The notes under the pieces: model-generated
Database searches by the model: none
What the model was told of the DNA's origin: nothing
What the model saw: only the letters and a program-made list of their open reading frames with translations
Translations under genes and position numbers: made by a program
Part shown: positions 47,241 to 56,319 of the stretch, piece by piece
How the letters are laid out: every line of letters begins with the position of its first letter
Numbering within the stretch: position 1 is the stretch's first letter
Source of the DNA: Parietaria judaica
Taxonomy: Eukaryota > Streptophyta > Magnoliopsida > Rosales > Urticaceae
Assembly: GCA_954871525.1 (NCBI GenBank)
Contig: OX940864.1
Coordinates: 17,416,001-17,480,000 of the forward strand
Length of the DNA stretch: 64,000 nucleotides
Reading direction: 5' to 3'

Positions 47241-47665
47241 TATACGGCTAAGGGTGCCGAGCAAGCCCGGTCCGGCAACACAGGCCGAGACCCTATATAC
47301 GGCTAAGGGTGCCGAGCAAGCCCGGTCCGGCAAAACATGTCGAGATCATATATACGGCTAAGGGTGCCGAGCAAGCCCGGTCCGGTAACACATGCCGAGA
47401 TCATATATACGGCTAAGGGTGCCGAGCAAGCCCGGTCCGGCAAAACATGTCGAGATCATATATACGGCTAAGGGTGCCGAGCAAGCCCGGCCCGGCAACA
47501 CATGCCGAGATCATATATACGGCTAAGGGTGCCGAGCAAGCCCGGTCCGGCAAAACATGCCGAGATCATATATACGGCTAAGGGTGCCGAGCAAGCCCGG
47601 TCCGGCAAAACATATCGAGATCATATATACGGCTAAGGGCGCCGAGCAAGCCCGGGCTGGCGAGA
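47241..47665 (+). repeat. Tandem repeat, exact 55-bp period, seven full units and a partial eighth
   Basis: Units start (tatacggctaagggtgccg) at 47241, 47296, 47351, 47406, 47461, 47516, 47571 and 47626. Alternating variants in the last third ('caacacatgccgagatc' and 'caaaacatgtcgagatc') hint at a dimeric expansion. Downstream, degenerate 'ggcgagagtgccga' words continue to about 47900. Confidence 0.95.
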
Positions 47666-48309
47666 GTGCCGAGGAAATGTACGCGGCGAGAGTGCCTATG
47701 GGACCCTGGGAACTAGTCGGCTCGTACCCGACGAAACCTAGCGATACCCTCAAGAGACAAATAAGGCGAAAGTGCCTATGGGAGCCCTGGAAATTAGTCA
47801 GCTCGTACCCGATAAAATCTAGTGATACCCGCAAGAGACAATTACGGCGAGAGTGCCGAGCAAGAATTAAAAGAGGCGAGAGTGCCCACGGTGAGGAAAG
47901 GTGCGAAATAAATTGTTATTCAGTTGATTCAAAGCGTAGTCTACAGAAGAATATCACAGTAAGAGTTGTCTTTACAAAAGAATGTCTATAATAATTTCTA
48001 CCAAGAAATTAAGTTCGTAATTAAGCTACGCCGCCGTCAACGGAATATTGGCCGAGCACCGCATCGGCAATTTCTCCTAGGAGAGTATCACAGCTTTAAC
48101 GAAGAACATCCTCAACTGTCTCCTCCATAACAGCTAAACGCGCGGGATCCTCGTCGGGAAACCGCGCAAGTAAGCTCAAAGAAGGCCCTGCAAAGCCGAG
48201 GAGCTCAGATTCCGGGCGAGCCTGAAAAAAGGAAATATAAACCCGACGTACAGCCAAAAGATGAACAACCTCAAGAAAAGTCAGACAAACCCAAGAAGGG
48301 AGAGGGGAG

Positions 48310-48975
48310 TTACAAGTTTTTAAGCCAAACTACCCCGTACACGGCGCGAGGGGCGCAAGGGGAGAGTGGAGGAGAGGCGGGATCGCCGACGGCTTTCTTC
48401 TCTAACTCAGCCAGCTCGGACCGGTACTCCTTCTCCAATTTTTGCCATGATGGCAGCTCCTTCTGCCGGATCTCGCCTAGGGTCGAACGACAAGGATTCT
48501 TCTCGACAAGCCGAATACTCGCGAGGACACCGCCCAATGCGCGATTAATTCTGGCAGACGCCTCGAGAGCATCTAATCTGTCAAAGGCGCGCGCCAGCTT
48601 GTCCGTCGCAGCGATGAAAACGCGCATCCGAGCGAATTGCTCTTCGATCGCCTCGCCCTTTGCTGCGTCACGGTCGTCGGTCAGCTTCTTCATCGCATCT
48701 CGGACCCAGAAAGAGATATGCTCTTCTTGACCGGGAGGCAAATCGATAGCCTCAGCAATCCGAGTTTGACGCCCGTCCAACTGCCGAAGTCGTTCCATCA
48801 GATTCTCCTCGCATCGACGATAACGTCCCCGCTCCTCGATAAGAGATTCCTCGGCGATAGCAAGAAGACGTCTGCTCTCATCACACTCGGCAGTACGCTC
48901 CTCAAGCTTCATCTCGGCATCCTTACGGAGGGAAATTTCCTCTTCAAAAGATCCCCTCGCAATATCAACCTCGGC
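48310..48975 (-). CDS. Antisense coiled-coil exon, diverged duplicate of the neighbouring ORF's C-terminus
   Basis: The minus-strand frame is 222 codons, starting after a CTCTCAG acceptor-like site at 48975 (an in-frame ATG exists at 48912). It is Glu/Arg/Leu-rich coiled coil and ends 'LEKKAVGDPASPPLSPCAP'. The ORF at 49179-52325 ends with the matching 'LEKKAAGDPNSPPLSPCRP' and aligns upstream ('IDTPPDEEDRLVARVR' against 'IDLPPGQEEHISFWVR'). It is either an alternative 3' exon of the same gene or a tandem duplicate. Confidence 0.6.
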   Translation of the reverse strand, partial: AEVDIARGSFEEEISLRKDAEMKLEERTAECDESRRLLAIAEESLIEERGRYRRCEENLMERLRQLDGRQTRIAEAIDLPPGQEEHISFWVRDAMKKLTDDRDAAKGEAIEEQFARMRVFIAATDKLARAFDRLDALEASARINRALGGVLASIRLVEKNPCRSTLGEIRQKELPSWQKLEKEYRSELAELEKKAVGDPASPPLSPCAPRAVYGVVWLKNL

Positions 48976-49178
48976 CTGAGAGGGAGAACTTAAGGTACGG
49001 ATATGAAAAGATATAATAAAGGCGCGAGAGAGAAATATAATATCACTACAGGAAATTACAAAAGGAGTTCATTCATCATCAAAAAAGAAATTACAAAGAG
49101 TCAACAAAAGAAAGACTTAACATTGAAAACAAACGAAATTTTTACAACAATAGAAAGAAAAACTCAGAAAGGGCCGTC

Positions 49179-52100
49179 TTATACCGCGGGCTCCGGAGGA
49201 GATAAAACCTCGACGTTCGAGCCGTATTCGCCGCGCGAGGAGGGCTCGAGGGGGTTACCCTCCGGAAGAAGGTCCTCTACTCGACGCCTGTCAATATCCG
49301 GCGGCCTGCAGGGGGATAGCGGCGGAGAATTGGGATCTCCGGCGGCTTTCTTCTCCAGCTCGCTCGCCTCGCCCTGATGCGCAGCGTGAAGCACACGCCA
49401 TTTCGGCAAACGGGTCTTAAGACCCTCGATAGTCGTCGTAAGAGGAATCCTCTCCGCCAGACGGACGTTGGCTTGGTAAGCGGCGGCCCGGCGGTTGGCA
49501 CTAACGGCCTGGTTGAGGAATTCAAACCTCTCCGAGGCACGTTTCAGTTTGGCTTGGGCACTTTTAAACAAGCGATCCCGACCGTGGCGCTCTTCGGCTG
49601 CCTCAGTCTTCGCCTCCTCTTTGCCCGCGACGAGCTCCCTAAGCACAGCCCTAACCCGAGCAACCAGGCGATCCTCTTCGTCGGGAGGCGTATCGATAGC
49701 CACACCGATTCGAGCAAGACGTTGAGCCTTTATTCGAAGCTCCTCGGAGAGCTCTGCCTCGCGTCGGCGAGAGCGCTCCAACTCCTCAGAGAGTTCCGAG
49801 TCCCTCCGGCAAAAACGCTCCTGCTCTGCATTGAGGGACTCTTCCCTGGCAGCCAAGGAATTCTTGTACTCCGCTAGCTCGGCTTCAGCGACCCGACGGA
49901 GCGAGACTTCCAGCTCCATCGCGTTTCGGACTTCATCGAGGTCCGAGGAGAGTTTCGCGGCCCGTTCTCGGCTTTCCCGCTCATCGCGACAAGAAATCTC
50001 GAGCTGACCCCGGAGAACTGCGAGCTGCTCATTTGCCGCCGAGGCTTCCCTCTCGGCCTTGATGACAGACTGCTTCTCGCAGACGATCATGTCATTAAAT
50101 CGCGCCAGGGCCCGGAAGAAGAGCGCGGTCCCCTCGTGATACCCCTCAGTCTTGTCGAGAGGCTCGTAGAGCTCTTGATCGCCTGTAGCTCCCAGGGACA
50201 AACCCCTGCACGCCGCAGAAGAGTAAACCCCCCATTCCTCGGATGTTTCGCTCGGAGATGGCGTGGACGGGAAGCGATCTTGGAGCAGCGCTCTCGAGGC
50301 AAACGCCTTACCGAAAAACAGCAAAGGGGAAGACGACACCGGGACGTCTGGAAGAGGAGACATGTCCTGACGCAGAGAGATAGCACTCCCCGAAGGTACT
50401 ACGAGAGTATCGGAGGGAGGAGCGAGAGACACCTGGAGGTTGGCATCACTGCCCGGCCCAGAAACTGCCGCAGCTACCAAATTCCCCGAAACATCGGCGA
50501 TGGGAGCGCTGGAGGAAACCACCGGCTCGGAAGGAGTTCCCTCCTGAACGGACCTTTGGTCGGCAAACTCGGAGGTCTCATCATGATTCTCTTCTTGCCG
50601 TACTGGCTCGATGAAGTCTCCTCGCCCCGCTCCTTGCTCGGCAAACTTGGGAGCTTCACCAGTATCCTTCAACGGCTCAGCAAGCCCAGGAGCCTCTCCT
50701 TGTTTTCCTTCTTGCCCGATGGGGGCAACGTGTCCCCGATCCTCGGCATATGTCAGTATTGAAGGCGCAAGGTCGACGGCGGATTCCCGCACAGCTCCGG
50801 CAGGGATCTCCCCGGATGGCGGAGGAGGAAGCTCTTGGCAGGAGGCGCGATGTTCCTCACAGTGAGAAGAGGCCTGCAGGGGGCTTAGATTTTCCTCAAG
50901 GCGAGGAGAAATTCGCTGCATTTCCCGAGGAGAGGTAGGTAGCACTACGGCGAGATCGTCGAAATCTTCGTCGAAGCCATCCCTTGCCCTCGAAGACGGT
51001 TCTCCTCCGCTCAGCGCATTCTCCATCGCCTCGTTCCCACTCGGCGGCTCAAGGCCCGAGTTTTCCGTCGCAGCCTCTCGAGCAGGAGTAGCGATTCGGC
51101 GCTCGGTGGTCGGATCAGAAACCTTGACCCTCTTCACAGGAGGGGCGTCAAGTGTCTCTCCGACTAGCCGTCTGCCCAAAGAAGTATCAGCTTGAGAAGA
51201 CTCCTTCGAAGGACGAGAAGCAGACGAGCCCGTATCTCCTCGAGGAGACCTCGTCGTGGGACGATGAGTATCCGAAGAACGTGGAGGGTTGGGGTCCGAC
51301 CTTAACTCCGAGCGCCGCTCGTCGCATGTATCCTCGAGAGGCCTCTTGCCCGATGAATTACCCCCTCGAGGGGTAAGGCCCAAGGGGCGAGGAGCGTCTG
51401 ATCGCGCCTGAGAATCTGGCGGTTCCTGGACGGTTTCCTCGCCCCCGAAGGGGATTTTCCCTTTCTTCTCGACGAGATCCAGCTTGGATCTCTTCTTCGT
51501 TTTTGGAGCAGTTTTCCTCCGCTCCACAGGAGACCCTTCCGGCACGGGCGTTCGAGAAAATCCCACCGGAAGAAGAGTATCTGGGGAAGGCCCGTGAACC
51601 CGGACCAACTGATAATAAACCCCAGATTTCACGAGGCGCTGACCCCCGAAATCCTTGCTCCAGTCCCGATGAGGGTTGGCGAGGAGGGCCTGGTGGATCT
51701 TGTTAAAACGTGCCTCGGCTTCCCCACCTTCCTCAGGTCTATATCGGGGGAGATCTATCCCCTCGGGGACCCATTGCCTCGGCAGAAACTTGTGGTTGAG
51801 GCCGAAAGTAGTGCGGTCCACCTTCACGAAGAAATAGCGGTTCTCCCAGCCGGATTCATTCGAGGGTGTATTCTCGAGAATATGGCCCCGAACACGATGG
51901 GAGAGGGAGACGCGATGGGAGAGGGAAAATCGGCCCAGATTCTTCGGATTCCTCGACAACTTGAAGAGACACATCAAGTCTTCGAGGGTAAGCTCGACTT
52001 TCTGCTCGCAGGCGATGGCAAGCGTACACACTAGGAAGCGGATAGTGTTAGGGCTCACCTGAGCGATAGGAACCCTGAAGGCGTAGAGGAACGCCACAAT

Positions 52101-52325
52101 CAAATTTGGCACCGAAAAACGAAGGCCGGCGGTCTTGAAGAACGATTCGTAAACACAGACGTATTCGTTCCTGGGGGTGTCGGCAAGTTCACCTTCATAA
52201 GGGAGGCGTGCCGGGAAAAGCTCGGAATCGACGTACTGTTCCTTGGCAACTGCTAACCTCTCCTCAGTCATAATGGAGAGAGGGCTCCGCGTCTTAAAGA
52301 TCGGACCAACATCGGAAGAAGCCAT
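49179..52325 (-). CDS. Antisense ORF: 'putative gypsy type transposon' domain plus coiled coil
   Basis: The minus-strand frame from the ATG at 52325 ('MASSDVGPIFKTRS') encodes 1048 aa; the frame stays open upstream to 52706, but the 52325 start best fits the domain. Residues about 20-260 match what I know as the plant-specific 'putative gypsy type transposon' domain (PF04195, Transposase_28): 'ELFPARLPYEGELADTP', 'FKTAGLRFSVPNLIVAFLYA', 'GWENRYFFVKV'. Residues 290-700 are Ser/Pro/Glu-rich and probably disordered. Residues 770-1010 are a long Glu/Arg/Ala coiled coil. It is transcribed, if at all, against the element's own RNA. Antisense ORFs of this kind are found in many plant gypsy elements; their role is unknown. 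An active role in particle assembly or in RNA regulation is speculation. No stop codons interrupt it. Confidence 0.75.
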   Translation of the reverse strand: MASSDVGPIFKTRSPLSIMTEERLAVAKEQYVDSELFPARLPYEGELADTPRNEYVCVYESFFKTAGLRFSVPNLIVAFLYAFRVPIAQVSPNTIRFLVCTLAIACEQKVELTLEDLMCLFKLSRNPKNLGRFSLSHRVSLSHRVRGHILENTPSNESGWENRYFFVKVDRTTFGLNHKFLPRQWVPEGIDLPRYRPEEGGEAEARFNKIHQALLANPHRDWSKDFGGQRLVKSGVYYQLVRVHGPSPDTLLPVGFSRTPVPEGSPVERRKTAPKTKKRSKLDLVEKKGKIPFGGEETVQEPPDSQARSDAPRPLGLTPRGGNSSGKRPLEDTCDERRSELRSDPNPPRSSDTHRPTTRSPRGDTGSSASRPSKESSQADTSLGRRLVGETLDAPPVKRVKVSDPTTERRIATPAREAATENSGLEPPSGNEAMENALSGGEPSSRARDGFDEDFDDLAVVLPTSPREMQRISPRLEENLSPLQASSHCEEHRASCQELPPPPSGEIPAGAVRESAVDLAPSILTYAEDRGHVAPIGQEGKQGEAPGLAEPLKDTGEAPKFAEQGAGRGDFIEPVRQEENHDETSEFADQRSVQEGTPSEPVVSSSAPIADVSGNLVAAAVSGPGSDANLQVSLAPPSDTLVVPSGSAISLRQDMSPLPDVPVSSSPLLFFGKAFASRALLQDRFPSTPSPSETSEEWGVYSSAACRGLSLGATGDQELYEPLDKTEGYHEGTALFFRALARFNDMIVCEKQSVIKAEREASAANEQLAVLRGQLEISCRDERESRERAAKLSSDLDEVRNAMELEVSLRRVAEAELAEYKNSLAAREESLNAEQERFCRRDSELSEELERSRRREAELSEELRIKAQRLARIGVAIDTPPDEEDRLVARVRAVLRELVAGKEEAKTEAAEERHGRDRLFKSAQAKLKRASERFEFLNQAVSANRRAAAYQANVRLAERIPLTTTIEGLKTRLPKWRVLHAAHQGEASELEKKAAGDPNSPPLSPCRPPDIDRRRVEDLLPEGNPLEPSSRGEYGSNVEVLSPPEPAV

Positions 52326-52706
52326 CGAAATATTCAGGGACAAAGAAGGAAGATATCCAGAAGATGAGTGAGAAAAAGAGAATTGCAGGATGAAAATCAC
52401 AAGAAAGTTCAGAGAAATTGTTGCGCTGTTTCGGAAGGTGTTCGAAGAAGGCGGGACTTCGAATTTATAAGGAAAGGAATGAAGGGAGGCAAACCGACAC
52501 TTCGGTCCAACGGTCCAGATCTGAAGCGTGCGAAAGACATCAACAGTGGAGATTGTCGAGCCATTGCATATCCCAAAAATACTCGAGTGCGAAGCATCAG
52601 CATCTAACGCTGAAAAGATTTGCGCGGAATTCGAGACTGACGTTTTGGGAAAATTGAAACGTTGTGGGGCCCAGGGACAGGAACTGTCGGGAATGCTAAA
52701 AGTCAC

Positions 52707-52968
52707 TAAGAAAGGAGCCCACCGCAGATATTCCCATCGCAGGAATTCTCATCGCCGGTATCTTCATCACAAAAACTTCCTCAAGGGAGATATAGTTCCT
52801 CGAGGGAGAAACTTCCTCGTCGAGGGTTGCTTACGTAAATAGCTCATCGCATGTTAGCCCGTCGAGGGAGAGTTCCAACAAATTGCGATGAGGTTCTCCG
52901 ACGAAGTGCATCGGGGCAACTGTGTCAACTAAATTGGTCGACGGAGTTCGCAAACATCTTTGGCCGTT

Positions 52969-52999
<31 letters not shown>

Positions 53000-53183
53000 G
53001 ATTAAGCAGGCAAGCAAGCCCGAAAGGGAGCAATCGGAAACAACCAAGGGGGACGCAAAGGAGACTTGGCGAGGAAAAGGAGCAATTTAACAATATAAAC
53101 CACGCGAGGAGCCGAAGAAGAAATCATCGACCGGGAGGATAACTAATGCCGGCTAGATCCGATCTCCGAAACAGTTATACTCT
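52707..53183. other. Internal non-coding part of the LTR element
   Basis: Contains short 'catcgcaggaattctcatcg' and 'cctcgagggag' repeats and a (TA)n tract at about 52976-52998. It presumably includes the promoter of the antisense ORF. Confidence 0.4.
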
Positions 53184-53213
53184 ATTTTACCAAGTGTATA
53201 CACTTGATAAAAT
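53184..53213. repeat. 30-bp near-perfect palindrome before the polypurine tract
   Basis: The core CAAGTGTATACACTTG (53191-53206) is a perfect 16-bp palindrome. Outer arms ATTTTA and TAAAAT also pair, leaving one mismatched pair between. Confidence 0.9.
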
Positions 53214-53219
53214 GGGGGA
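53209..53219 (+). other. Polypurine tract
   Basis: AAAATGGGGGA just upstream of the right LTR, the expected primer for plus-strand DNA synthesis. Confidence 0.75.
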
Positions 53220-53224
53220 CTAAC

Positions 53225-54207
53225 TAGGTCGGATTTGGTCAAATCCATCCTCAACACAACTCGTGTCGTTTTGCCCACAAACGACATGGAAGGGGGCGAG
53301 GAAGTTCAACCCCAAAGGGGATTATCCCCGACGAGGATGATCCCCGAGGAAGTTCAGCCCCGAGGGGGATTATCCCCGACGAGGAAAATCTCCGAAGGAG
53401 TTCAACCCCGAGGGGGATTATCCCCGACGAGGATAATCTCCGAGGAAGCTCATCACCCGAGGATAATCTCCGAGGAAGCTCATCGCCCGAGGGAATTATC
53501 TCCGAGGGAGTTCTACCGCGAGTGGGATTATTCCCGAGGAGGATCATCCCCGAGGAGGTTTGATCACGTGGAAGTACAGCCACACAAAAGCAAGTTGCGA
53601 AGAAGTGTCCCATCACACTCGACGAGGGATTTCGTCGTGATGATTATGCAGAGTCCGATGACGGCTGAAGGGACGTGCATTTAATGAAGCTCACCTACCC
53701 ACTCGATAAAAGGCGTCACCGCCGGGGCTTGCAAAGCCCGATGACGGTTGAAGGGACGTGCATTTAATGAAGCTCACCTACCTAAAATGACAGTCTGCTC
53801 GGAAGCGACGTAAAGCAGAAATCCGCCATGCCTTCCATCGAATCACTCTGGGGAGCGAATGATTAAAAAGGGAAAAGGCGGGAAAAATGCTAGGGGGCAT
53901 AATGTAAATCGTAAACTCTATAAAAGGGAAGATAAGCCTCATTCGAAGGGGGGAAAGTGGGGGAAAAAAAAGATAGAGGAAAGAGACCCAAAAAAGAGAG
54001 GAAGAAATCTTGTAATAGAAAAAGGCCAAGGAAACAGAGAAATCTGAGGCTCATGATCCTTCATCTGTCCAGCTATTCAACGGAAGAAAACCGAGCTCAT
54101 TTCGGAAATTATAATAAAATAGAGATATTCATCATTTGTTGTTATTTATTTGTTATTTGATGATTATCTTTGTGACTGGAAAATGGTGGTGAAAAACCCC
54201 CTCTACA
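53225..54207 (+). repeat. 3' LTR (983 bp)
   Basis: Collinear with 44562-45564. Its start reads T-AGGTCGG where the left LTR has TGTTAAGGTCGG, best explained by loss of GTTA. A 16-bp segment present at about 44850 in the left LTR is also missing. Confidence 0.92.
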
Positions 54208-54212
54208 GTGTT

Positions 54213-55325
54213 CTTGATGATTTTCCTTCCTTTGCGAGCTCCTATGGCGAGGGATGACCTGCAACAAAAGGTAGATCGGTCCTGAACCCCGTCGCTTATG
54301 GTTGGGCGAGGCTGCCTGCATATCTCGTTGACAATTAAGTCCCACGTAGTTCAGTTCAGGATTAGTAATAGATGACTGACGATGTGGTTTGTCTCGTCGG
54401 AGATGCCGATGTTCGCGGTGCGGGGGTGACCTTCGCCAGTGGCGAGGGTATTACGAGTAGGGGTGTCGTAGTAGACGGCGCAGGTGTAGGTGAGCTCGTG
54501 TGGCGAAGGCCTTGACCGGCGAGGGTAGTCTTGGCTGACGCCTGGAGAATATTAGGCGAAGCGTATGACTATTTCGAACAACTTTTCTGGCAAACTCAAT
54601 CCATGTCAAGTCTCAGCTATATTCTACTCTCATCGAGCCTTTAGTGGTGGCGAAGACCCCGACCTAGGCGAGGACCAGGAGAGGGAGAATTTCTAGAGAG
54701 AGAATATCTGGAGAAAGTTATGAGAGAATGTGTGAAATGAGAAGGAGGAGAGTCCTATTTATAGGTAAATAAGGTAACCACTTCTCCATGAATCAGGAGA
54801 ATTAATGAAGAATCTCCTTCCTTCGTGACCAAGGAAAATGCGCCATCATGCCTTGTACGGGGGACCTTGCCGCGGCTCCTTGTCGTGGCAAGGGGCTCGA
54901 CGGGTTCTTCGTAGCTCGTCTGTAGCGTCTTCCAGGTGTCCGCGAGCTTGTATGTTGAGTCTAAAGGAATCTAGTTGAATTCCTGATGACTTTCGTAAGC
55001 TCGGATCTCCTCGTTGTGTGCAATTACTGTGAATTATTCCTTCGTCAACATTGATAGTGAGGTGGCTTGTCAAGGGACCTCGCCAGGAGGCTCGTCGGGA
55101 GACCTCATCAGGGGACCTCGCCAGGAGGCTTGTCGGGGGACCTCGCCAAGAGGTGCCTTTTCGATCAAGGGCTTTGTCTTCTTCGTTTTTATGGCTCCGG
55201 GCTTCGCCAAATGCGGATGGTCTTGGGCCTTTGGTTTTTGACTTCGTCGGTGGTCTTTGACTTTCAACGATGGGCTTTGACTTTTGCCAATGGGGCCCAA
55301 TTTTTATATGTCTCGTAGGGGTACA
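54213..55325 (-). repeat. LTR-B copy 2, right piece
   Basis: Continues the homology to 4150-5308 after the inserted element. The minus-strand TATA (complement of TATTTATAGG, about 54758) is retained, and it ends 'gtctcgtaggggtaca'. Confidence 0.8.
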
Positions 55326-55723
55326 TGGATGATTTCATACCATGAGAATGGTTCGAGGCGTGTGTGGGCTTCTTGGAGATATGCCAACATATTCTCCTCT
55401 TTATCCTAATATTCGCCGTTTATCTGGTTGGTGATTAGCTGCGAGTTGCAGTGTATCCTCAGGTTCTCCGCGGAGAGCTTCTTGGTGATGACGAGTCCGG
55501 CGAAGATAGCTTCATATTCGGCCTCGTTGTTGGAAGCCTTGAATCCATATTTAATGGCGTACTTTAGTTTTTCTCCTTGCGGGTTGCTAATGACGATTCA
55601 TGTGCGTGCTCATTGGATGTTTGATGCTCTATCAACGTGCATGCTCCATACTGGTCCTCTGAGGGTGGCCTTTCTCTTTGGAGGTTGGCGTTGTTGTCTC
55701 CTTCTTCTCATCAGCGTCGGCGA
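55326..55723 (-). pseudogene. Broken gypsy RNase H domain fragment
   Basis: The minus strand reads as a Ty3/gypsy RNase H: 'WSMHVDRASN', 'IVISNPQGEKLKYAIKYGF', 'ASNNEAEYEAIFAGLVITKK', 'NSQLITNQINGEY'. Three in-frame stops (two TGA, one TAG) break it, and the second catalytic position is changed ('IHCNSQL' for the usual SDSQL). It abuts LTR-B with no integrase between, so most of pol has been deleted. Confidence 0.8.
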
Positions 55724-56319
55724 TGTTGGGATCCAATTTTCAGAGAATCCCCATAAGAAATTATTGCTCATTATGTACGACACGTGAGGTAACCTTTTAA
55801 AATATTTTAACCAGGATTAGAGTCTCATACCAATAATCCCTATTACCTCATTCGGTTATACATAAAACAAAAATTAATTTGCTCGATCGTGATAAAATAA
55901 TTTTCTTAATTTTCTTAACACATTATTATCCGATTTAATTGAGCCACGAGTAAAAGTGAATAATCCCAAAATCGATAAACACAAGAAACGTATACTTGAC
56001 ACCTTCGACGATTCTGTCTGCATTCTCTGATCTTAAAGAACTCCGTGCCTCCAATCCATGTTGCTCTTCGCGATTTTCTGTGAGAAGATAACTCTCAGTT
56101 GTCTTCCGATGTATCCTTCAGGATTACGTCGCTTGAGATATGTGGGCTCCCTATGAAAAACCTCTAAAGCCTAACAGCAAAAATCCCGGGAAGAAACTTC
56201 TCTGTGATTTTCGCAAAAACTGAGAGAGTGTGAGAGAAAGGCGATTTTCTGAACTCTAGTGAATGTGTTTTAGGGTTCCAGGGCTCCCATATTTATATAA
56301 AACTGGTCCCGCACTTGCA
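55724..56319 (-). repeat. Possible LTR of a further element
   Basis: Bounded by TG...CA-type ends (TGTTGGGATCC; GCACTTGCA). It has a minus-strand TATA box (complement of 'catatttatataaaac', about 56289) followed by leader-like sequence. It interrupts coding remnants on both sides but lacks a 5-bp duplication, so it may be a recombination product. Confidence 0.4.

Larger units (their letters stand above)
44562..54207 (+). mobile_element. Non-autonomous LTR retrotransposon (9.6 kb) carrying an F-box gene and antisense ORFs
   Basis: Bounded by two LTRs (44562-45564 and 53225-54207) and by the 5-bp duplication GTGTT at 44557-44561 and 54208-54212. It has a tRNA-Lys-type primer site after the left LTR and a polypurine tract before the right one. 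There is no reverse transcriptase, integrase, RNase H or full gag. It carries a remnant leader ORF (45628), a SKIP14-like F-box ORF in sense, a 55-bp tandem array, and two coiled-coil ORF segments in antisense. By hand count the LTRs differ at about 11 substitutions in 983 aligned bases plus 16-bp and 4-bp indels, so the insertion is young. The LTR ends, primer site and leader match the gag-bearing element at 1-2143, which could belong to the family that mobilises it. It is LARD-like; mobilisation in trans is inference. Confidence 0.93.

Noticed and set aside
47241..47665. CRISPR-like 55-bp spacing
   Set aside because: The whole 55-bp unit is repeated, so there are no spacers; it is an ordinary tandem array within an LTR element.
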